Origin: Chloroflexota bacterium | Lineage (GTDB): Bacteria > Chloroflexota > Anaerolineae > UBA1429 | DNA length: 46,041 bases | Direction: 5' to 3' | Assembly: GCA_012728955.1 (NCBI GenBank) | Contig: JAAYED010000112.1 | Coordinates: 1 to 46,041, forward strand | Notes under the pieces: model-generated | Databases searched by the model: none | Told to the model about the DNA's origin: nothing | What the model saw: the letters and a program-made list of their open reading frames with translations, nothing else | Made by a program: the position numbers and the translations under genes | Part shown: positions 40,622-46,041 of the stretch, piece by piece | Position numbering within the stretch: the first letter of the stretch is position 1 | How the letters are laid out: each line of letters opens with the position of its first letter

Positions 40622-41479
40622 TCAGCGAGGCGACCACTCCTTGCCCTGCCAGCCCACCGACTTCCAGGGCATGTTCTCAGGGCTCACCATGTGCATCACG
40701 CTCTGCAGCAGCGCCTGCCGCTCCGGGGTGCGCAGCGGCTCGAAATGCTCGGCCACATCCAAGTCAAAGAGCAGCTGCTCCATGGTGCTGCAGCCCACGA
40801 TCACCGTGGTGAGGGGCAGCCCCATGCTGTAGCGCAGCGCGTCGCCCGCCACCTCCGTCAGCCGGTTGTAGGCAAAGACCTTCATCCCCACCACGCCCAG
40901 CTGATGCTCCGCCGCCACCGGCAGGAACTCTTCTGCGTGCGAGTACACAAAGTGATCCAGCAGCGACACGGCCACCAGCATCGTGTCAAAGGGGTAGCGT
41001 TTGAGCGCCTCAATCTGCACCTGCGGGTTGGTGTGGCCGGACATGGAGATGTTGCGCACGATGCCCTGCTCCCTGGCGGCCAGCATCGTCTCCAGCGCGC
41101 CGCCGGGGCCCGTCATGGCATCCAGACGCTCGAAAGAGTGCACGTCGTGCATGCGCCACTCGTCCAGGTGGTCGGTCTGCAGGCGCTTGAGGCTGGTCTC
41201 CAGCTGACGCTTGGCGCCCTCGGCGGTGGGATCAAAGAGCTTGGTGGCGATCCACATCTCGTCGCGGCGCTCACGGGCCACCATCCCGAGGCGGGACTCG
41301 GACTGCCCCGCGGAATAGACCCAGGCGGTGTCGAAATAGCGGATGCCGCGCTCCAGGGCGGTGTGGAGGATCTCGATGGCCTGAGCCTCGGAGCAGCCCT
41401 CCTCATCCACCAGCCGCTGACAGCCCAGACTGAGGATGGGCATCATTTCACCGGTGCGACCAAAGGGTCGGGTTTCCAT
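40622..41479 (-). CDS. Aldo/keto reductase
   Basis: A 285-residue (beta/alpha)8 NAD(P)H-dependent reductase. The catalytic tetrad can be placed: Asp and Tyr in YFDTAWVYSAGQSE, Lys in IATKLFDP and His in MHDVHSFE. The C-terminal ferredoxin-like tail seen in some relatives is absent. Substrate unknown. ATG 41477-41479 follows AAAGGAG. Confidence 0.92.
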   Translation of the reverse strand: METRPFGRTGEMMPILSLGCQRLVDEEGCSEAQAIEILHTALERGIRYFDTAWVYSAGQSESRLGMVARERRDEMWIATKLFDPTAEGAKRQLETSLKRLQTDHLDEWRMHDVHSFERLDAMTGPGGALETMLAAREQGIVRNISMSGHTNPQVQIEALKRYPFDTMLVAVSLLDHFVYSHAEEFLPVAAEHQLGVVGMKVFAYNRLTEVAGDALRYSMGLPLTTVIVGCSTMEQLLFDLDVAEHFEPLRTPERQALLQSVMHMVSPENMPWKSVGWQGKEWSPR

Positions 41480-42057
41480 AAGGATCTCCTTTCGCTGTGA
41501 GCAGGTAACGGCGGCGCAGGGAGCGGCCGACGGGGCGCAGCATCCCCGGGGGACTGGCGGGGTGTGTGCCAGGCCTACCGGGAACCGCGGGCCGTTGTGT
41601 GTGACAGGGCTGCCTGTGGGGAGTATACCCGCTGACGGAGAAAAAGGACAGCGCGCCCGCGGCGCTGCCAGCGGGTGGGGGCGCCGCCTTTCTGCCGGGG
41701 CCGAAGCGCGCCCGCCTGGTCCGCCGGGGCCGGGGAGCGCAGCCCGTGCCGCGCCCCGTGTTCCCCGTGTTGCTGCAGCGCCGGGGCGTTCCGCCCCACT
41801 GCTCCCGCTCTCTGTAGCCGACATACTGTCGCCGACATCCGTGTCGCCGGGAGCTCTGCCCCGGAGCGGCGGACCCTTGCTGTCCCCGTGGGTGGAGGGA
41901 GCGTCGGGCCTGCCCGATACCGCCACCTGTGTGCAGGGTGGCCGCCTCGGGGGGCGCCGCTCACGCCGCGACTGAGCGCACCGCCTCCGTCGTCGTTGCC
42001 CAGCTACCTGTTGCCCGGCCAGCGGCCTCCGTTAGCCGTCCTTGCCGAGGACACCTC
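41480..42057. other. Intergenic region upstream of the second SOS promoter
   Basis: About 580 bases with no gene I can support. GTCCT-N5-AGGAC (42038-42052) is a short dyad just before the -35 of the next promoter. Confidence 0.45.
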
Positions 42058-42086
42058 TTGACATGGCTGCGGGCCACCGCTATACT
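42058..42086 (+). promoter_or_regulatory. SOS-type promoter P2 of the winged-helix/DnaA-N-like gene
   Basis: TTGACA (42058-42063), 17-base spacer, TATACT (42081-42086): near-consensus. It is followed by GGGA and a LexA box exactly as in P1 at 30154-30205. Confidence 0.85.
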
Positions 42087-42091
42087 GGGAC

Positions 42092-42107
42092 TAGAACAAA
42101 CGTTCTA
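42092..42107. promoter_or_regulatory. LexA (SOS) box
   Basis: TAGAACAAACGTTCTA contains GAAC-N4-GTTC at 42094-42105. It starts a few bases after the -10 and covers the expected transcription start, 22 bases before the GTG start codon. Confidence 0.85.
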
Positions 42108-42128
42108 ATCACCAAGGAGCCCCTTGCC

Positions 42129-43322
42129 GTGGAGCGTACCGATCTCACACCGACGCACCTGCGCACGCTGGCCTGGCTGGAGGCGCTGCCGGGCTCCCGG
42201 GTCGGCACCGCGCCCCAGACCCTGGCGGCACTGGCGCACCAGCGGGGGCTGGCCCCCCGCACCCTGCGGGAACACCTGGCGCGGCTGGAGCGGTCGGGCC
42301 TGCTGTGCCGCACCAGCTGCGGGCGGGCGGGGCTGGCGCTCAGCCTGCCGCCGGTCGCTGCTCCGGCCAGTGGCCCGCCGCCCGCTGCGCCGCTCCGTGC
42401 GCCGCTCTGGGGACCGGCACCGGCGCAGCGCTCCGGCGCACCCGCCCCACAAGAGGCACCGGCCCAGGATGCCGGCGGCCAGGGTGCTGCGGCTGCACGC
42501 CCTGCGGAGGGGCACAGCGCGGCGCTCCTCCAGGCAGTGGGGGTGTACCCCGTGGTGGCGCGCCGCCTGGCTCAGCAGCCCTGGGTGACCCCCGAGGTGA
42601 TCCGCGGCTGGGTGCGCCTGCTGCAGGGCAACGCCGCCGTACGCAATCTCGCGGCGGTGCTGGTGTATCGCCTGCAGGATCCCCGTCGCTGCCTCTTTCC
42701 GCAGGAGGCACGCCGCCTGCCGCCGGAGCCTCCGCTGCCCGATGAGCCCGGCCTGCGCCCCCGGCGCCTGCGGCCCGTGGGGAGGCCGGCGCCATCCATG
42801 GGGGAGCCGCTGCACGTGCAGCTCGCACTGGACGCGGCGGTGGAGGACGACGGCGTCGAGGACGACGGCGTGGAGGACGATGGCGGGGGGGACCACGGCG
42901 TGGAGCACGCTGGCTGCGCAGGGGAGGGCGGGCAGCCGGAGGCGACCCTCTCTGTGGGCGCTCCGCTGGCGGAGCGGCCGCCGCAGCAGGGCAGGGAGGA
43001 GCTGGATGCCCTCTGGCAACAGGTGCGCGCCGTGCTGGTTCGCCACATGCTCCCCGGCTCCGATCTGGTCTGGCTGCGCCGTGCCCGCCCCACCGGGCTG
43101 GAGTATGGCCTGCTGCGGGTGGCCGTGTACAGCCCCCTCTCCGCCCACTGGCTGAACGCCTGTGGTCTGCCCCAATGTCTTGACGAGATCCGCCAGGTGG
43201 TGGGCCGGCCGCTGCGCCTGGTCTTTTACCCGGGCGCCGAGTTTGAGCTGGCTCCCCGGGACGACGCGCCGGCCTCTGCCAGCGTGGCTGCAGCGTGCAT
43301 CGCCCGTGGCACCGGCACCTGA
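42129..43322 (+). CDS. Winged-helix protein with C-terminal DnaA-N-like domain, LexA-controlled
   Basis: A 397-residue protein. Residues about 5-75 are a winged helix-turn-helix (LRTLAWLEALPG ... RTLREHLARLERSGLL) like those of plasmid and phage replication proteins. An Ala/Pro linker leads to a middle helical region (LLQAVGVYPVVARRLAQQ, VLVYRLQDPRR), then an acidic low-complexity stretch with three VEDDG units encoded by a 15-bp repeat (42840-42884). The last 100 residues (WQQVRAVLVRHMLPG ... LLRVAVYSPLSAHWLNA ... IRQVVGRPLRLVF) resemble the DnaA N-terminal domain, which binds helicase. A replication-initiator-like role is inferred. GTG 42129 follows AAGGAG. Confidence 0.8.
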   Translation: MERTDLTPTHLRTLAWLEALPGSRVGTAPQTLAALAHQRGLAPRTLREHLARLERSGLLCRTSCGRAGLALSLPPVAAPASGPPPAAPLRAPLWGPAPAQRSGAPAPQEAPAQDAGGQGAAAARPAEGHSAALLQAVGVYPVVARRLAQQPWVTPEVIRGWVRLLQGNAAVRNLAAVLVYRLQDPRRCLFPQEARRLPPEPPLPDEPGLRPRRLRPVGRPAPSMGEPLHVQLALDAAVEDDGVEDDGVEDDGGGDHGVEHAGCAGEGGQPEATLSVGAPLAERPPQQGREELDALWQQVRAVLVRHMLPGSDLVWLRRARPTGLEYGLLRVAVYSPLSAHWLNACGLPQCLDEIRQVVGRPLRLVFYPGAEFELAPRDDAPASASVAAACIARGTGT

Positions 43323-43669
43323 CCCCGCGAGCCTTGCCATGGGGGCGACGGCACTGTGGCCGCGCCGCCGGGGCCGCGCCGCCGGGGCTGCCCGCGCGGA
43401 CGCCCCAGTGGCGCCCGGCCTCCAGTCGCAGAGGCATCCCCGACCCCCTTTGGCGCGCCACTCCCCGCCGGGCGGTGCCCCTGCCTTGTCTTACCGGTGC
43501 CCCACCGGCGGACCCTCCCCTCCCACCGTCCTCCCTGTTACCCCGCCCGCCGGGGTGACAAGCGCCCCCGTTTGTGCTACCATCATGCTTGCCGGCGCCC
43601 AGTGGCCCGCTGGCGCCGCTGCGGGCTCCCGGGCTCCGCAGTCGCTGACATCCGAGGCAGGAGGAAGAA
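43323..43669. other. Intergenic region with promoter-like site
   Basis: No gene seen. GTGACA (43555-43560), 17-base spacer, TACCAT (43578-43583) is a plausible promoter for the small gene at 43670. Confidence 0.45.
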
Positions 43670-43753
43670 ATGGCCAAGAGTCAGGACCGAGGCAAGGACA
43701 AGGCCAAGCGCAAGCCGAAAAAGACCCGTACCCCGCAGGCCCCTGCGGTCTGA
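43670..43753 (+). CDS. 27-residue Lys/Arg-rich small protein
   Basis: ATG 43670-43672, preceded by GGAGGAAGA at ideal spacing, opens a frame of 27 codons ending in TGA. The product starts MAKSQDRGKDKAKRKPKKT and ends in a short Pro/Ala tail; it has ten basic Lys residues or more and no hydrophobic core. It would be disordered and could bind nucleic acid or acidic proteins. Similar very short Lys-rich proteins starting MAKSxxRGK are seen in other bacteria without known function (recalled, not checked). It has its own likely promoter and a downstream hairpin. Confidence 0.65.
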   Translation: MAKSQDRGKDKAKRKPKKTRTPQAPAV

Positions 43754-43782
43754 TTCTGGCTGCGCACTGGCCGCACGCTTTC

Positions 43783-43812
43783 ACGAGAGGCATCCCCGAC
43801 GATGCCTCTCGT
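43783..43812 (+). terminator. Hairpin after the 27-residue gene
   Basis: ACGAGAGGCATC (43783-43794) and GATGCCTCTCGT (43801-43812): a perfect 12-bp stem with six-base loop, followed by CACTTTCC. The T-tract is weak. Confidence 0.6.
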
Positions 43813-43883
43813 CACTTTCCCCCCGCCGATCCACCGGTCGCGAGCAGTTTTTCACACCTCTCGACCAGTTTGCGCGCAGTTAC

Positions 43884-43911
43884 TTGACTCTGGACAGGGT
43901 TGTGCTAACGT
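43884..43911 (+). promoter_or_regulatory. Possible promoter of the subtilisin gene
   Basis: TTGACT (43884-43889), 16-base spacer, TAACGT (43906-43911), about 79 bases before the ATG. The -10 is poor. Confidence 0.4.
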
Positions 43912-43989
43912 ATGCGCACGTTTTTTTGCGGGTGGCCAGCAGCCGCCGGCGCCCGCGCAGTCTGAAACGGAATCTTGGAAGGAGACACG

Positions 43990-45354
43990 ATGCGTCGGAC
44001 GATCACGAATCTGGTACTGGTTCTCGTTCTCGTCCTGCTGGCCGCCATGCCGGCCATGGCCGCGCCTGATCCGCAGGTGGGCGTCAATGTCGTGCTCAAG
44101 GGCGACATCACCGCCGAGGATCTCGCCGCGCTGGGCCAGTTCGGCCAAGTGCAGCAGCAGCTGCCCGCCATCGACGCGGTGATCCTGCGCGCCCGGGCGA
44201 GCCAGCTGGAGGCCATCCGCGCCCTGCCCTCGGTGGCCGCCGCCAGCCTGGATGCGCCCCGTTCGGCCGGCCCCACCTCGACCCTGCCCGTGGCCGATTT
44301 CGCCGATGGCCTCAGCACCTGGAATCTCGACGCCATCAATGTCACCGATTTTGGTTTTGGCAACCGCATGGTGGCCCAAACCGGTGAGGGCGTGTACGTG
44401 GCCGTGCTCGATACCGGCCTGGTGCGCGACTGGCGCAACGTCTTTCCCGAGGAGCGCATCGCCGTCGAGTACGCCCGCTCCTTTGGTGGTGGCGCCAACG
44501 AGAACGCCAACGTCTCTGAGCAGCCCAACAAGTGGGAGCGCGACGTCAACAGCCACGGCACCCACGTCACCAGCACCATCCTGGGCTATGCCCTCAACGG
44601 CACGCCGGTGGCCGGTGTCGCCCCGCTGGCGCGGGTCATCCCCGTCAAGGTGCTCAACCAGAACGGCAGCGGCTGGTCCTCGGTGATCGCCCAGGGCATC
44701 GTCTATATCGCCGATCTCAAGGCCGGCCCCCTGCAGAATGCCCCCGTGGTGATCAACATGAGCCTCGGCGGGCCCGAGCTGGATGCCGTTGAAAAGGCCG
44801 CCATCGATTATGCCGTTTCCAAGGGCGTGATCATTGTGGCCGCCGCCGGCAACGAAGGCATGGCCGGCATGGGCTACCCTGGCGCCTATGAGCCTGTGAT
44901 CTCGGTGGCCGCCGCCGGCTTTACCTGGCAGTGGGTCGTGGGCCCCTGGTGGTACGCCATCGATGACCCCGAGCCCAACGACGCCGCCAACTATTTCATC
45001 GGCGATTTCTCCAGCCGCGCCTGGCCCGGGCAGGATCTGGACGTCACCGCCCCGGGCGTCTCGGTGGTGGGCCCCTACAAGGTCAACAACGGCAACGAGA
45101 TGACCTACTACTTCCTGGGTGGCACCTCCATGGCATCGCCCCATGTGGCGGGCATCGTGGCCCTGATGGCGGAAAAGAACCCCGCCCTCACCGCCGGCCA
45201 GGCGGAGGCCATCCTGGAGGGCACGGCGCTGCCGCTGCCCCCCGCCTGCCGCGTGGTGGGTTCGCCCGCCGGTGCGCAAGAGTACTGCTGGGAGGCTAAC
45301 GCCACCGGCGCGGGCCTGGCTCTGGCCGATCAGGCCCTCATGGCCACGCCCTGA
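43990..45354 (+). CDS. Secreted subtilisin-like serine protease (S8)
   Basis: A 454-residue exported protease. Signal peptide 1-24 (ends MPAMAA). Residues about 28-95 look like an inhibitor I9-type propeptide. The S8 domain has catalytic Asp141 (VLDTG), His189 (SHGTHV) and Ser380 (GTSMASPHVAG), with the oxyanion-hole Asn in AAGNEG. The last 50 residues contain two Cys and the usual ADQAL end. It should be secreted and activated by propeptide cleavage; no wall anchor is seen. GGAAGGAG precedes the ATG. Confidence 0.96.
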   Translation: MRRTITNLVLVLVLVLLAAMPAMAAPDPQVGVNVVLKGDITAEDLAALGQFGQVQQQLPAIDAVILRARASQLEAIRALPSVAAASLDAPRSAGPTSTLPVADFADGLSTWNLDAINVTDFGFGNRMVAQTGEGVYVAVLDTGLVRDWRNVFPEERIAVEYARSFGGGANENANVSEQPNKWERDVNSHGTHVTSTILGYALNGTPVAGVAPLARVIPVKVLNQNGSGWSSVIAQGIVYIADLKAGPLQNAPVVINMSLGGPELDAVEKAAIDYAVSKGVIIVAAAGNEGMAGMGYPGAYEPVISVAAAGFTWQWVVGPWWYAIDDPEPNDAANYFIGDFSSRAWPGQDLDVTAPGVSVVGPYKVNNGNEMTYYFLGGTSMASPHVAGIVALMAEKNPALTAGQAEAILEGTALPLPPACRVVGSPAGAQEYCWEANATGAGLALADQALMATP

Positions 45355-45378
45355 GCCTCGCCCTCCCTGTTGCACCAT

Positions 45379-45413
45379 CGGCCACCGGAACCCTCCGGTG
45401 GCCGTTCTCTTTT
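45379..45413 (+). terminator. Intrinsic terminator of the subtilisin gene
   Basis: CGGCCACCGG (45379-45388) pairs with CCGGTGGCCG (45395-45404), six-base loop, followed by TTCTCTTTT. Confidence 0.9.
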
Positions 45414-45505
45414 GCCTTTGTCTGTGGATATTCCGTCCTCATTAGGCGCTTGACCCCCCTCGCGCTTATACTGTATGCAGTTTGCGCGACCGAAGGAGTG
45501 GGACC

Positions 45506-46041
45506 ATGCCAGAGATACCCGTCGCCCAGTTGGATACCGAGCGCTTTATTGCCGACCAGGTGGCCGCCATCCGCGCCGCCGTGGGTCCCACCGATACCGC
45601 CATCAACGCCCTCTCGGGCGGGGTGGATTCCGCCGTGGTGACGCTGCTGGGGCACCGCGCCCTGGGCCCGCGCCTGCGCACCGTGATGGTGGATAACGGG
45701 CTGATGCGCGCCGGCGAGCTGGAGCGCACCGTCCAGATCTTTGCCGAGCTGGGGGTGACCGTGGAGCTGGTGCCCGCGCAGGATGCCTTTTTCGCGGCCC
45801 TGGCCGGCGTCACCGATCCCGAGGCCAAGCGCGAGGCCATCACCCAGACCTTTTACCGGGACGTGTTCGGCCGCATCGTGCGTGAGAGCGGTGCCCGCTA
45901 TCTGCTGCAGGGCACCATCCTCACCGATGTGGACGAAACCGTGGCGGGCATCAAGCGCCAGCACAACGTCTTTGCCCAGCTGGGCATCGATCCCCAGGCC
46001 ACCTTTGGCTATGGGATACTGGAGCCCCTGCTGGAGCTGCG
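45506..46041 (+). CDS. GuaA-like ATP-pyrophosphatase (GMP synthase type), N-terminal part
   Basis: The first 178 residues of a gene that runs off the right edge. It has the PP-loop SGGVDS (37-42), VMVDNGLMR, EAKREAITQTFYRDVFG and LLQGTILTDVDET...IKRQHNVFAQLG, all blocks of the GMP synthase ATP-pyrophosphatase domain, which adenylates XMP before amination. There is no N-terminal glutamine amidotransferase domain, so it is either a separate synthetase subunit or a related PP-loop enzyme. AAGGAG precedes the ATG at 45506. A TATACT at 45467-45472 is a possible -10. Confidence 0.87.
   Translation, partial: MPEIPVAQLDTERFIADQVAAIRAAVGPTDTAINALSGGVDSAVVTLLGHRALGPRLRTVMVDNGLMRAGELERTVQIFAELGVTVELVPAQDAFFAALAGVTDPEAKREAITQTFYRDVFGRIVRESGARYLLQGTILTDVDETVAGIKRQHNVFAQLGIDPQATFGYGILEPLLEL

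Noticed and set aside
45450-45472. TTGACC/TATACT promoter before the GuaA-like gene
   Set aside because: The two boxes are only 11 bases apart, too close for a sigma-70 promoter; at most the TATACT is usable alone.

Overview
The window is high-GC bacterial chromosome (roughly two-thirds G+C by eye). Class-1 lipoboxes, the GAAC-N4-GTTC type of LexA site, type I-C cas genes, an RRM cold-shock-type RNA-binding protein, DUF389, DUF1576 and PA14/LysM/SH3 secreted proteins, and the absence of outer-membrane proteins, point to a monoderm-type lineage. Chloroflexota is my best guess, but this is inference only. No rRNA, tRNA, transposase, integrase or CRISPR array was found.

Layout. 1-3189 (minus): promoter-proximal end of a type I-C CRISPR operon (cas3, cas5c, start of cas8c running off the left edge). 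3386-6303 (plus): META lipoprotein, SAM methyltransferase behind a ribosome-site-covering hairpin, and a lipoprotein. 6401-9888: a GH29 fucosidase with an N-terminal ribbon-helix-helix segment, msrB, a recent tandem duplication of the msrB 3' end, and a DMT transporter. 10658-13802: NarL-type histidine kinase and response regulator. 14055-16852: small lipoprotein, small unknown protein, RRM protein with a long leader, ADP-ribosylglycohydrolase. 16895-18532 (minus): one gene read through an in-frame UGA, a probable UGSC-family selenoprotein with a SECIS-like hairpin just after the UGA. 18630-25685 (minus): K+/H+ antiporter plus amidohydrolase, then DUF389/Usp protein plus a multipass glycosyltransferase. 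25831-29876: HEAT protein, 61-bp tandem repeats, MscS channel, a small unknown protein and DUF1576. 30154-33330 (plus): a LexA-box promoter driving three translationally coupled genes (Ala/Pro-rich protein, phage-type terminase large subunit, sigma-70-like factor). 33361-38749: nitroreductase, FAD oxidoreductase, SPFH protein, PA14-LysM-SH3 protein, about 115-bp tandem repeats, DUF1801. 38969-41479: MFS transporter and aldo/keto reductase. 42058-43322 (plus): a second LexA-box promoter of the same architecture driving a winged-helix plus DnaA-N-like protein. 43670-46041: a 27-residue Lys-rich protein, a secreted subtilisin, and the start of a GuaA-like ATP-pyrophosphatase.

The two strongest leads are: (1) an apparent SOS regulon of phage-derived genes (terminase, sigma-like factor, replication-initiator-like protein) at two loci 12 kb apart under near-identical promoters, with no capsid, portal or integrase genes in view; (2) the UGA-containing UxxC thiol/selenol protein. 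Secondary observations are a sugar hydrolase fused to a DNA-binding-like segment, an amidohydrolase lacking the expected late Asp, and three unrelated short tandem-repeat arrays that begin at or near gene 3' ends.
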